Assembly: GCF_018555455.1 (NCBI RefSeq)
Contig: NZ_JAFEJU010000002.1
Location: 496,001 to 560,000, forward strand
Source: Bifidobacterium colobi
GTDB lineage: Bacteria > Actinomycetota > Actinomycetes > Actinomycetales > Bifidobacteriaceae
Direction of reading: 5' to 3'
Length of the DNA stretch: 64,000 bases
Shown: one piece after another, positions 8,149-16,729 of the stretch
How positions within the stretch are numbered: position 1 is the first letter of the stretch
Layout of the letters: each line of letters opens with the position of its first letter
Notes under the pieces: model-generated
The model's input: the letters and a program-made list of their open reading frames with translations, nothing else
Told to the model about the DNA's origin: nothing
Database searches by the model: none
Made by a program: the position numbers and the translations under genes

Positions 8149-9471
8149 TCAGCCATACACCTTGCCGAACGCCTGCTCAAGGTCGGCGATGATATCGTCC
8201 GGATTCTCCAGGCCGATGGAAAGGCGAATTGTGGTGGCATCCACACCGTTGATGCGGCGGGCTTCCTCGGTGAATTCGCGATGCGTGGTATTCACCGGAT
8301 CCACAATCAGCGAGCGGACGTCACCGATGTTCGCCAAATAGCTGAAGAGCTTCACACTGTTGATGAATGCGGCGGTCTGCTCTGCGCCGCCTTCCAGCTC
8401 GAACGACAGCACCGAACCAATACCCAGCGGATAATGCTTGGCTACCAGATCAGCCTGCTTGCTGCCGGGTAGACCGGAATAATTGACGCGGGTCACATGC
8501 GGCTGCTGGGAGAGGTATGCGGCCACCTTACCGGCCGAAGCGGTCTCCTTGGATACGCGTTCGCTCAGCGTCTCCAAACCGATAAGCTGCAGATACGCTT
8601 CGAACGGGCCGAGCACGGCACCGGTCAGACGCAGGTACTTCAACCGGAGACGACGGATGAACGCCAACGGGCCTGCGGCTTCAACGAAGCTGCGCGGCGC
8701 ACGGCCTGCCGCCTCGCCCAAAATGAACTCAGGGTTGGTGAACTGCGAGTATCGGCCGTTCGCCCAGTCGAAGGCATCACCGGAAGTCACCACACCGCCG
8801 ATCGCATTGCCGTGGCCGCTCAACGCTTTGGTGGTGGAGTAGACGACGATATCCGCGCCATGCTCCAGCGGACGGTACAGGTATGGGGTGGGCAACGTGT
8901 TGTCGATGATCAGCGGAATGCCATGGCGGTGCGCCAGCTTGGCCAACGCCTCAACATCGGTGATCACCGTGGTGGGATTGGATACCGATTCGGCGAAAAT
9001 CGCCTTCACATCGGTTGCTCCTGTGCCATCCGGGTCGCCGATCAATGATTCGATATGGTCGACATCATTGATGTCCTCCACAAAATCCGTGTGCAGGCCG
9101 AACTGAGGCAGCAGCGTGCGCAACGAATCGAATGTGCCGCCATACACGTCATACGGCGCGATGATACGGCCGCCGCCTTCCGCGGCGTTGAGCAGCGCAT
9201 ACGTGATTGCCGCCATGCCGGACGCCACAGCCACAGCCTCCTTGGCTCCATCCAATTCGGCGATGCGCTTCTCCAGAAAGGAGACCGTCGGATTGGAGAC
9301 GCGCGAATACAGGAATCCCGGCGTATCGCCATTGGCCACATCATGGCCACGCTGCGAGTTCTCCAGCCAAAACGCCGCGTTCGAATAAATAACCGGCGTC
9401 ACCGAATCGGCATTGGCGCCGGGGTTGAATCCCGCGTGCACCTGTGAGGTATCGAATTGATGATCGGACAT
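8149..9471 (-). CDS. metY: O-acetylhomoserine sulfhydrylase (aminocarboxypropyltransferase)
   Basis: A 440-residue Cys/Met PLP enzyme of the MetY type, longer than the metB-like pair and with the characteristic start FDTSQVHAGFNPGANADSVTPVIY. The PLP lysine is residue 215 in YSTTKALSGHGNAIGG. The family makes homocysteine directly from O-acetylhomoserine and sulfide (or methionine with methanethiol), giving a direct sulfhydrylation route beside transsulfuration. The start at 9471 has GAAGGGG upstream; an in-frame extension to 9516 was rejected for lack of homology and ribosome site. Site C lies 190 bp upstream. Confidence 0.88.
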   Translation of the reverse strand: MSDHQFDTSQVHAGFNPGANADSVTPVIYSNAAFWLENSQRGHDVANGDTPGFLYSRVSNPTVSFLEKRIAELDGAKEAVAVASGMAAITYALLNAAEGGGRIIAPYDVYGGTFDSLRTLLPQFGLHTDFVEDINDVDHIESLIGDPDGTGATDVKAIFAESVSNPTTVITDVEALAKLAHRHGIPLIIDNTLPTPYLYRPLEHGADIVVYSTTKALSGHGNAIGGVVTSGDAFDWANGRYSQFTNPEFILGEAAGRAPRSFVEAAGPLAFIRRLRLKYLRLTGAVLGPFEAYLQLIGLETLSERVSKETASAGKVAAYLSQQPHVTRVNYSGLPGSKQADLVAKHYPLGIGSVLSFELEGGAEQTAAFINSVKLFSYLANIGDVRSLIVDPVNTTHREFTEEARRINGVDATTIRLSIGLENPDDIIADLEQAFGKVYG

Positions 9472-9660
9472 GCAATAACCCCTTCTTGAAGGCAATGATT
9501 GATGGGAGTCGACCAAGCGGCTCCAAGCGCCGGCAATCCCCGGCCGCGCTTATGGCTCACAATCTATCAGCTTCATCATTGAGCCGTTCCGTGGAACCCA
9601 TCGGTAAAATTTATGATGGTGTCAATGCTCTGATTATGGGCGGAACGGTCTTGCCAATCC

Positions 9661-9689
9661 TTCTATATCCGTTGCTTATAGCCTCCCTG
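9661..9689 (-). promoter_or_regulatory. putative sulfur-regulon operator, site C
   Basis: Read on the minus strand it contains CTATAAGCAACGGATATAG, which matches CTATAAGCAACCCATATAG of site A at all but two positions. It has the same orientation relative to metY as sites A and D have to their genes. It could also affect the M20 gene transcribed in the other direction. A further TATA-containing dyad (CCCGTTATAGCGGG, 9694-9707) is adjacent. Confidence 0.6.
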
Positions 9690-9916
9690 GCGCTCCCGTT
9701 ATAGCGGGCTTGCAACAGCGTTCCGCAAAGTGCGCAAACCCGCCATTCATGAGCGCGCTCAATATTCGACTTATATCACTATCGGCGTCAACACGGCCTT
9801 TTCGCCGGTTGACGTGGCGTAAGCAGCCCCATACGATGACCAGCAATTCAACATTGCGAGCCCGAACGAATCGGGGGATTCAATCAGCACAGGCGAGCAA
9901 AGATCGAGGGGTTCCA

Positions 9917-11302
9917 TTGACTGACACCACACACGAAACAGTTGCCGGCACAACACAGCAGGCTGGCGATGAGGCGGTTCAGTTCCTGCAGCAGCTGATT
10001 CGGTTCGATACGCGCAACAACGGCGACGGCACCTGCAATGAGCGTCCCGCAGCCGACTGGGTCTCCGCCAAGCTTCATGAAGCGGGTATCGACGCCACCA
10101 TCGAGGAAAGCGCGCCGGGCCGTGCGATTCTCAGCGCACAGATTGCCGGCAGCGATCCAAGCCTGCCGACGCTGCTGGTGCATGGGCATCTCGATACCGT
10201 GCCAGCCAACGCATCCGATTGGTACGTGGATCCATTGTCCGCAACGATTGCGGAAGACCGCGATGGCATCGAATGTGTCTGGGGTCGAGGCGCCGTGGAC
10301 ATGAAAGATATGATCGCGATGGCGCTTGCGGCCATCCGCTCGCTTGCCAAGCGAGGCATCCGCCCGCGGCGTAATGTGCGGTTCGTACTGCTGCCGGACG
10401 AGGAGGCCGGCGGTCATATCGGATCGGATTGGGTGGTGAAGCATCGGCCCGAGCTGTTTGCCAACGTTGGCTATGTCATCAGCGAAACCGGTGGTTTCTC
10501 CGATTATGTGGATGGCAAGCGCGTCTACTACGTGCAGGTCGGCGAAAAAGGTACGCAATGGTTCAAGCTGGAAGCCTCAGGCACGCAGTCGCATGGTTCG
10601 CAAATCAACGATAACAATGCGGTGGTGCGCATCGCTGAAGCTGCGGTACGGATTGCGCACTACGCATGGCCGGTGGAATTAAGCCCGGTGACGCGCGCGC
10701 TGCTAGGAGGGCTCGCCGACGTGGCCGGCGAGCCGGCGCACCAGGACGCGGAATCCGGCGCACACGCCTATGCGGCTCAGACGATTGAACGGCTGATTCA
10801 GTCGGCCGGCGCCACCGCGCCATGGGTGGCATCCTCGCTGCGCAACACATTCAACGTCAGCTCAATCGATGCGGGCAGCACGGTGAACATCGTGCCGGCA
10901 AAAGCCACTGCTCTGGTAGACGGTCGCGCTTTACCCGGTCAGGAAGATCGCCTTTACGACACGTTGGTTGCTCTGGCAGGCCCCGATATCGACGTGACGC
11001 CGATCCACCGCAGCAACGGTTATCTCACCGATCCTGATTCCGAACTGTTCACGGGCATAGCGGCCGTATTGCACGAGCTTGACCCCGATGCGCAGGTCCT
11101 ACCGTTCCTTTCATCCGGCGGAACCGACAGTAAGGAGGTGAAACAGGTCAGCCCCCAGGCGCAATCCTGCGGATTCATGCCGCTCAAAGTGCCACAGGGA
11201 TTCAGCTACATCGCACAATTCCATGGCATTGACGAGCGCGTACCGGTCGAGGCGCTGCGCTTCGGCGAACAGGCGTTGGAACAGTTCATCGCCACGTTCT
11301 AA
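9917..11302 (+). CDS. M20-family metallopeptidase (ArgE/DapE/ACY1 type)
   Basis: About 461 residues from a TTG start at 9917, which has CGAGGGG six bases upstream. The frame is open to 9710, but the extension looks non-coding; an ATG at 9836 is the alternative start. Zinc-site motifs are visible: VHGHLDTVPA, WGRGAVDMKDM, LPDEEAGGHIGSDWV and the late SSGGTDSKEV. The family cleaves N-acyl amino acids or dipeptides (succinyl-diaminopimelate, acetylornithine, carnosine-like substrates). It is divergent from metY and upstream of metK, so a role in releasing an amino acid from a peptide or acyl conjugate is possible. The substrate is unknown. Confidence 0.8.
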   Translation: MTDTTHETVAGTTQQAGDEAVQFLQQLIRFDTRNNGDGTCNERPAADWVSAKLHEAGIDATIEESAPGRAILSAQIAGSDPSLPTLLVHGHLDTVPANASDWYVDPLSATIAEDRDGIECVWGRGAVDMKDMIAMALAAIRSLAKRGIRPRRNVRFVLLPDEEAGGHIGSDWVVKHRPELFANVGYVISETGGFSDYVDGKRVYYVQVGEKGTQWFKLEASGTQSHGSQINDNNAVVRIAEAAVRIAHYAWPVELSPVTRALLGGLADVAGEPAHQDAESGAHAYAAQTIERLIQSAGATAPWVASSLRNTFNVSSIDAGSTVNIVPAKATALVDGRALPGQEDRLYDTLVALAGPDIDVTPIHRSNGYLTDPDSELFTGIAAVLHELDPDAQVLPFLSSGGTDSKEVKQVSPQAQSCGFMPLKVPQGFSYIAQFHGIDERVPVEALRFGEQALEQFIATF

Positions 11303-11439
11303 CACTGCTCACTCGCACTGCCAAGCTGTCGGCAAACACAGCACATATTCCATGTCATCAATCATCAATCATTAACGGCAAGCCAATCACAGTCAATCAT
11401 CCATAGGGATACACAACACCAACAGAAGGGGAACCACCA

Positions 11440-12633
11440 ATGACCAGACTGCTTACCTCCGAATCCGTAACCGAAGGTCACCCGGACAAGGTCTGCGACA
11501 TCATTTCCGATTCGATTCTCGACGCCTACCTGAGTCTCGACCCGGATTCACGCGTGGCCGTGGAAACCTCCGCCAAAGACGGTCTCGTAGTCGTGGAAGG
11601 CGAAGTATCGGCACCGCGTACGCTCGACCATGTGGCCATTGTGCGCAAGGCCATCGCCGATATCGGCTACACGGATGCCGCCAGCGGTCTGGATCCCGAA
11701 GGCGCCGGAGTGATCAACAACATCCGCCCGCGCGAATTCGACAGCAACGACGGCGGTGCATGGGGCAACTACGGCGACGACAAGAAGGTCAGCAAGGAGG
11801 AAGCCTACAACACGTTCGGTGGTGATCAGGGACTCATGGTGGGCTACGCCGCCGACGACACCAAGGCGCTGCTGCCATTGCCGATCTACGCGGCCAGCCG
11901 TCTGGCCGAACGTCTCGCCTACGTGCGCAAAAACGGCATCATCCCGCTGCTGCGCCCGGATGGCAAGACCTTGGTTTCCGTGGAATACGCGAACGATAAC
12001 ATCACCTCCCCGCAAGCCATTCGCCACATTCTCATCTCCACCCAGCACTCCGACAAGATCGCCGTGGAAGACGTGCGCGAACAGGTGCGCAAGGAAGTGC
12101 TCGAACCGGTGCTCGCCACACTGGACGTGGACGCGAGCGAAGCGGAAGTGGTGATCAACCGTTCGGCGTTCATCAACGGCGGCCCCAAGGCGGACGCCGG
12201 TCTGACCGGACGCAAGATCATTGTTGACACTTACGGTGGCATCGCCGGTCACGGTGGCGGCGCGTTCTCCGGCAAGGATCCGCGTAAGCCCGACCGTTCC
12301 GCCGCGTACGCCGCACGTTGGGCCGCCAAGAACATCGTCGCCGCCGGCCTCGCCCGTCGTGCACAGGTGCAGCTCGGCTACTTCAACCGTGTGGCCAAGC
12401 CGATCACCATCGACGTGGAGACCTTCGGCACCGAAACAGTGGATCGCGAGAAAATCCAGCGCGCAGTGGCCGCCACATTTGATTTCCGCCAGCTGGCCAT
12501 CATCGATGAACTCGACCTGCGCCGCCCAATCTACCGTAAAACCGCCGCATACGGTCACTTCGGCCGTGACGACGCCGACTTTACGTGGGAGCGCACCGAT
12601 AAGGTCGAAGAACTGCGGAAGAACGTCAAATGA
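11440..12633 (+). CDS. metK: S-adenosylmethionine synthetase, divergent form
   Basis: A 397-residue methionine adenosyltransferase that makes SAM from methionine and ATP. The N-terminal SESVTEGHPDKVCDIISD, the ISTQHSD segment, DAGLTGRKIIVDTYGG and GGGAFSGKDP are conserved. Some usually near-invariant positions differ: FGGDQGLMVGYA where most have GAGDQG and FGYA, and FINGGPKADAGL where most have F.IGGP.GDAGL. The start has AGAAGGGGAACC upstream. It overlaps the next methyltransferase by four bases (ATGA), so SAM production and use are coupled. It may be a second, specialised metK. Confidence 0.9.
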   Translation: MTRLLTSESVTEGHPDKVCDIISDSILDAYLSLDPDSRVAVETSAKDGLVVVEGEVSAPRTLDHVAIVRKAIADIGYTDAASGLDPEGAGVINNIRPREFDSNDGGAWGNYGDDKKVSKEEAYNTFGGDQGLMVGYAADDTKALLPLPIYAASRLAERLAYVRKNGIIPLLRPDGKTLVSVEYANDNITSPQAIRHILISTQHSDKIAVEDVREQVRKEVLEPVLATLDVDASEAEVVINRSAFINGGPKADAGLTGRKIIVDTYGGIAGHGGGAFSGKDPRKPDRSAAYAARWAAKNIVAAGLARRAQVQLGYFNRVAKPITIDVETFGTETVDREKIQRAVAATFDFRQLAIIDELDLRRPIYRKTAAYGHFGRDDADFTWERTDKVEELRKNVK

Positions 12634-13337
12634 CCGACGCATTCCGGCACGAATACTTTGACGACTTCGAGCGCGACCATCCGAACATCTTCGCGGCGAA
12701 GTTGAAGCTGCTGGAAACGGCAATCACCCTGGACGGTGCGCGTGAAACCGGATATACGGTGTCCGTGGGAGCGGGCACCGGCTCCTACGAAGCGGCCTTG
12801 CGCGCCGATGGCTACGAAACCAATCGGATTGTCGAACCATCGACGAACCTGGCCGCCGAGGCGCGCGCCCGCGGCTTCGACGTCACCGAGGCATTCGCGC
12901 AGGATGTGCCGTTCGAGGAATCCTCGATCGACACGATCTTCTACAACGGCAGCGCGTTCGGCTTCATCGACGAAAGCGACCTGCGAGACCTGTTCCGCGC
13001 GCATTACCGGCAACTCAAGCCGGGCGGCGTACTGGCATTGCTCGACGTGCCACCAGCCAGTGCGCTGGGCCTCGCCGTGCAAGCATCGTTCCTCATCGAA
13101 CAGGAATCGTATATATCCGAAGTATTGCGCGCCAGTTGGTACAGTGCGGACACCCCGCGTAAGGAATACTGGCGCACCACGGACACCTACCGGGAACTGC
13201 TCGAATACGGCGGATTCACACAATTGCTCACATGGCAGACGCTGCGGCGGCACCTGATTTATCAGAACGAGAGCGTCGAATTGCCTGTTCCGGGATATCA
13301 GGAAGGCAGTTACGTGGCGCTTGTCGCCGTCAAGTAA
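12630..13337 (+). CDS. class I SAM-dependent methyltransferase 1
   Basis: A 235-residue Methyltransf_11-like protein. Motif I is YTVSVGAGTGSYEAAL near residue 46, the acidic motif II region is NRIVEPS, and LKPGGVLALLDV is the post-core strand. It is a paralogue of the gene at 13763: both have HPNI/RPNI near residue 18-28, YNGS(A/S)FGFI, DVP..SALG and a tail GY..G.YVA.VA.K. There is no signal peptide. Translation is coupled to metK. The methyl acceptor is unknown; the lipoprotein encoded between the two methyltransferases is a candidate by position only. Confidence 0.8.
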   Translation: MTDAFRHEYFDDFERDHPNIFAAKLKLLETAITLDGARETGYTVSVGAGTGSYEAALRADGYETNRIVEPSTNLAAEARARGFDVTEAFAQDVPFEESSIDTIFYNGSAFGFIDESDLRDLFRAHYRQLKPGGVLALLDVPPASALGLAVQASFLIEQESYISEVLRASWYSADTPRKEYWRTTDTYRELLEYGGFTQLLTWQTLRRHLIYQNESVELPVPGYQEGSYVALVAVK

Positions 13338-13382
13338 GCGAGCTGTACAAGGCATTCGCCGAGAAAGAACAGGAGAAGAATC

Positions 13383-13730
13383 ATGACCATCAATCATTGG
13401 GGCAAGGCTGTGGCAGGCGTGGCATGCGCGCTGCTGCTCACCGTCGGACTGGCGGCGTGCGGCAGCGGTGCGAACGGCACTGATGCAGCACAGTCGTCCA
13501 CGACATCCAGCACATCCACTACCTCCAGCGACCATGCTGACCATGCCGAGCATGCCGAGCATGCTGAGCATGCCGAGCAGAGCAGCCAGAGCGATCAGCA
13601 AGCCGATTCGACTACCAAGTCGGGCACCGACCAAGTCACGGATAAGCTGACCGGTCAAACCGACACGGCAAATTCAACGGAAAGCGGCGAGTCCTCGTCC
13701 GGCGGCTCCGGCTGCTGCAACGAAGAGTAA
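13383..13730 (+). CDS. small His-repeat lipoprotein with C-terminal Cys pair
   Basis: A 115-residue lipoprotein: signal peptide WGKAVAGVACALLLTVG, then lipobox GLAAC. The mature chain is Ser/Thr/Asp-rich and has no recognisable domain. Residues 50-65 read DHADHAEHAEHAEHAE, and the protein ends GSGCCNEE. His repeats and a vicinal Cys pair suggest metal or metalloid binding at the cell surface (inference). The ATG has AGGAG upstream, 45 bp after methyltransferase 1 and 32 bp before methyltransferase 2, so it is part of the operon. The 9-bp DNA repeat behind the His motif may vary in copy number. Confidence 0.75.
   Translation: MTINHWGKAVAGVACALLLTVGLAACGSGANGTDAAQSSTTSSTSTTSSDHADHAEHAEHAEHAEQSSQSDQQADSTTKSGTDQVTDKLTGQTDTANSTESGESSSGGSGCCNEE
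13530..13574 (+). repeat. 9-bp coding microsatellite in lipoprotein gene
   Basis: Five in-frame copies of GA(C/G)CATGC(T/C) encode the D/E-H-A repeat. Unit length is a multiple of three, so slippage would change repeat number without frameshift. Confidence 0.7.
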
Positions 13731-13762
13731 ACCGGCGGTACGCCAATACAGAAGGGGACATT

Positions 13763-14491
13763 ATGGCGGAACCATATATCGACCGATATCAAGACAATGG
13801 AGCGATCCTCGACGACACGTGGAAGGCTCGCCCCAACATCTACGAGTCGCGTTTGCGACTACTGCACCGGGCGCTCACGACCAAAGACCCCGGCAAGATT
13901 CTGTCCATCGGCATCGGATCGGGCATTTTCGAAACCCTGCTGCGCGAGCGGTACGGCATCGAAGTGGCGGAAGCCGTGGAGCCCTCGGCCTCCCTGGGCG
14001 CCGAAGCCTGTAAGAAAGGGCTGACCGTTGCGCAAAGCACCGCGCAGGACTACGACTATGCGGGAGCGCCATACGACACCATCGTCTACAACGGGTCAAG
14101 CTTCGGTTTCATTCCGGACGACGAGATCGAGGCGACGTTTGCGCGTAATCGCGACGTGCTGGCGAGCGGTGGGCGACTGGTGCTCACGGATGTGCCGGCG
14201 GAGAGCGCGCTCGGAATTATTCTGCATCTCGCGCAAAAGTACAACATCGACCGCGCGGATATCGATGAGCTCTTAGCCGGAACCACGTTCTTCAATCTCA
14301 ATACGCACGCGTACAAGCCGAACTGGCATACGATCAGCTGGTACGCCGCATTGCTTGAGCGCATCGGCTTCCATGATCTCAAGTTCTTCCAGACGGTGCT
14401 CGCCAATCCGCCGTATCAGAAGGATGCCGTCGAAGATCCGATCGAGGGGTATACGCAAGGCAATTACGTGGCCATTGTGGCGAGCAAGTAG
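13763..14491 (+). CDS. class I SAM-dependent methyltransferase 2
   Basis: A 242-residue paralogue of the methyltransferase at 12630. Motif I is ILSIGIGSGIFETLL, motif II is VAEAVEPSAS, then YNGSSFGFIPDDEI and LASGGRLVLTDVPAESALG. AGAAGGGGACATT precedes the ATG. It is the last gene of the metK operon; beyond it lie only repeats. Two related methyltransferases in one operon could act on two sites of one acceptor or form a heterodimer (inference). No known specific family (arsenite, mercury, ubiquinone or similar) was recognised. Confidence 0.8.
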   Translation: MAEPYIDRYQDNGAILDDTWKARPNIYESRLRLLHRALTTKDPGKILSIGIGSGIFETLLRERYGIEVAEAVEPSASLGAEACKKGLTVAQSTAQDYDYAGAPYDTIVYNGSSFGFIPDDEIEATFARNRDVLASGGRLVLTDVPAESALGIILHLAQKYNIDRADIDELLAGTTFFNLNTHAYKPNWHTISWYAALLERIGFHDLKFFQTVLANPPYQKDAVEDPIEGYTQGNYVAIVASK

Positions 14492-14567
14492 CCCGCCGTG
14501 GTGCCGGTGGAGCCGCTTACCTGTTCGTCGCTCTGCCGGCCAAAAGTAACCCCATCGTAAGCCGGTG

Positions 14568-14749
14568 AGGACCGGAAGTGGCACAAGCCCGTCTGCCGGC
14601 AGCCATCAGCAGTGTGCGTGGAAGTGGCAACGACACCCTGACGGTAGCCATCAGCAGTGTGCGTGGAAGTGGCAACAAGCCCGCCTGCCGCAGACATCAG
14701 CGGTGTGCGTGGAAGTGGCAACAAGCCCGCCTGCCGGCAGCCAAACGTC
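14568..14749 (+). repeat. 45-46-bp tandem repeat, about four copies
   Basis: Copies share GTGCGTGGAAGTGGCAACAA then GCCCGCCTGCCG and CATCAGCAGT. Units begin at 14614, 14659 and 14705, with a degenerate first copy from about 14568. The second unit is diverged in its middle. No open reading frame with a start and ribosome site fits the array. Confidence 0.75.
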
Positions 14750-14918
14750 CGTATGTACGCGCATTTCACGAAGCCTGCGCATACATACGGCTGCTTTTGA
14801 GTGAGATTATGTCCGTATGTACGCGCACTTCACAGGGGCTGCGCATACATACGGACGTTTTTGTGCCTGATTTTGTCCGTAAGTACGCGCGGTACTCGTC
14901 GGTTGCGCGTACATACGG
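14749..14918. repeat. three palindromic units at exact 64-bp spacing
   Basis: Hairpins at 14749-14790, 14813-14854 and 14877-14918. Each has left arm CCGTATGTACGCGCA (third copy CCGTAAGTACGCGC) and right arm TGCGCATACATACGG with a 12-14-base loop. Starts are 64 bp apart. The second and third are followed by ACGTTTT, resembling terminators, but the regular spacing and sequence identity suggest a REP/BIME-like repeat. Confidence 0.75.
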
Positions 14919-14985
14919 ACGTTTTGGTGAGCTGGTGGGGTGATTTGGCGAGCTGGGACTGATTCGGAGGGTAGAATCGCCCCCG

Positions 14986-15060
14986 GATTAGCTCAGCTCG
15001 GCTCCGGATTAGCCCGGATCTGTCCCTGATTAGCCCGAATCGCTCCCAGGTCAGCCCGAT
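14986..15060. repeat. 21-bp degenerate tandem repeat
   Basis: Three units of GATTAGC(C/T)C followed by a variable part and CTCC(C/G), plus a partial fourth (GGTCAGCCCGATTCAC) that runs up to the stop codon of the GNAT gene. Function unknown. Confidence 0.6.
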
Positions 15061-15504
15061 TCACAGCTCGTGATCGAAGTAGATCACGTCAGGGCGGGTG
15101 TTCCAACCCTGCTTCTTCCAGAATTCCTGACCCTCATAGTTGTCGGCCACCACCAGAATGCCGATTTTCACGATGCCGATGGCCTTGAACACATCGTAGA
15201 TGCGGTTGATCAGCGAAGTGCCGATGCCATGGCCGCGCCACTGCTCGTCTACCGCCACGTGATACAGGTAGCCTTTGCGTCCATCGTTGGCGCCCAAAGC
15301 GGTAGCGATCACATGACCGTCCGGGTCGGTGGCAACGAAGCAGGTGTCCGGGTTCTCGCGCAGTAGCAATGCGATGCCGCCATACGTGTTATTGAGCTGC
15401 TGCAAATGCATGCCGGGCGTACGCTCCCACAATGCATAGGCTTCCTCGTAATCCTCGGGAACCATGCGCCGAATACGTACACCCTCGCTGTGCCAAGTGG
15501 TCAT
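15061..15504 (-). CDS. GNAT-family N-acetyltransferase
   Basis: A 147-residue Gcn5-related acetyltransferase. The acetyl-CoA loop is seen in QWRGHGIGTSLINRIY, preceded by the beta-strand YLYHVAVD. The C-terminal half (IVKIGILVVADNYEGQEFWKKQGWNTRPDVIYFDHEL) is typical of the YpeA-like group. Proteins of this family acetylate small amines or protein N-termini; the substrate is not predictable here. Its stop lies in the end of the 21-bp repeat. Monocistronic by layout. Confidence 0.8.
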   Translation of the reverse strand: MTTWHSEGVRIRRMVPEDYEEAYALWERTPGMHLQQLNNTYGGIALLLRENPDTCFVATDPDGHVIATALGANDGRKGYLYHVAVDEQWRGHGIGTSLINRIYDVFKAIGIVKIGILVVADNYEGQEFWKKQGWNTRPDVIYFDHEL

Positions 15505-15609
15505 TGTTGTGAAGCTCCTCTCATGCTGGATTGGATGGTTGTTGCAAAAACTGTTGATGCTGCGCCCGCTGTAGCATTACGCTGACATTATTGGGGCATT
15601 ATTTTGGCA

Positions 15610-16635
15610 TTACTTGATATGCGATTGATTATCGTATGGTGCGATCTCATGCGGACTGGTGCCACCGGTGATCAGCGCGAGCGCATCATCCAGGGACTGC
15701 CACACCATGTTCTTGACCGCAATATCGGTGAAGAATGCGATATGCGGTGTAATCACCACGTTCTCCATGGCATGAAGCGCGTTGTAATACGGGTTGTCGA
15801 GGGGCTGCTCGGCATCCAGTTTGTTGCCGAACAGTGTCGCCTCACCTTCCAGCACATCAATGGCCGCTCCGGCTATCTCGCGCCGGTTGAGCGCATCGAT
15901 GAGCGCCGGCGTATCTACTACGCCGCCGCGCGAATTGTTCACGAAGTAGGCGGTGGGCTTCATCTGCGCGAACTGTGAAGCGTCCATCAGATGCCGGGTG
16001 GTCGCATCAAGATACGTGTGCATCGTGACCACATCCGCGCGGGCCAGCAGTTCATCTTTGCTCACCCAGGTCAGGATATCGTCCAGCTCATGGTTCGGCG
16101 CGATATCGTTGCCCAGCACCGTGGCGCCCAGTGCATGGAAGATGCGGGCCACCGTGGAGCCGATACGGCCCACGCCGATAATGCCGATGGTCAGTTCGCT
16201 GATCTCACGCGAAATCAGACCGTACACCGAGAAATCATGACGGCTGGCGCGGTCGTCGAACTGCGGCACATGGCGAATCAGTCGCATGATATGCGCCAAC
16301 GTCAGCTCGGCCACTGCGGAGGGGGAGTAGGAGGGCACGTTGGTGACGCGAATATGATTGCGCGCTGCCTCCATCAGATCGATGGTGTCGTATCCGGCTG
16401 AACGCAGCGCAATCTGCCGAATGCCATAGGCGTTGAGCCGCTGATAGAAGTCCGGACGATTGCTCGGCGCGCTCCGCTGTTTGTACGAGATGCCGTCGAA
16501 TCCCTCGATGGTGTGCAAGGTGTCCTCGTGCAGTTCGAACGGGAAGCAGGTTACCTGGATGCCGTGGTCGGCGGCCCATTGTTCGGCGAACGGCTGCTCT
16601 TCCTCAATGCAATGGTAGACGGCGATGGAAGTCAT
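15610..16635 (-). CDS. D-2-hydroxyacid dehydrogenase (D-lactate dehydrogenase type)
   Basis: A 341-residue NAD-dependent D-isomer-specific 2-hydroxyacid dehydrogenase. The Rossmann motif is IGVGRIGSTVARIF, the catalytic Arg is in VNNSRGGVVDT, the Glu in AIDVLEGE and the His in ITPHIAFF. RSAGYDTIDL is typical of D-lactate and D-hydroxyisocaproate dehydrogenases. It reduces a 2-keto acid to a D-hydroxy acid. It lies 94 bp downstream of an aminotransferase read in the same direction, which could supply the keto acid. The gap holds a short GGCTGATGTGAT-type repeat but no clear terminator. Confidence 0.85.
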   Translation of the reverse strand: MTSIAVYHCIEEEQPFAEQWAADHGIQVTCFPFELHEDTLHTIEGFDGISYKQRSAPSNRPDFYQRLNAYGIRQIALRSAGYDTIDLMEAARNHIRVTNVPSYSPSAVAELTLAHIMRLIRHVPQFDDRASRHDFSVYGLISREISELTIGIIGVGRIGSTVARIFHALGATVLGNDIAPNHELDDILTWVSKDELLARADVVTMHTYLDATTRHLMDASQFAQMKPTAYFVNNSRGGVVDTPALIDALNRREIAGAAIDVLEGEATLFGNKLDAEQPLDNPYYNALHAMENVVITPHIAFFTDIAVKNMVWQSLDDALALITGGTSPHEIAPYDNQSHIK

Positions 16636-16729
16636 GATGATGGTCTTTTCTGCTCACAGGTTGGTTGATAACGGCTGATGTGATGGCTGATGTGACGGCT
16701 GACGGCTTGGATGTCGAAGACAGTGCAGG

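Noticed and set aside
11303-11439. SAM or SAM-like riboswitch upstream of metK
   Set aside because: The 137-bp leader shows no SAM-I or SAM-II conserved core or terminator arrangement.
14568-14918. CRISPR-like array
   Set aside because: The repeated units are contiguous or separated by near-identical sequence, not by unique spacers, and no cas genes are near.
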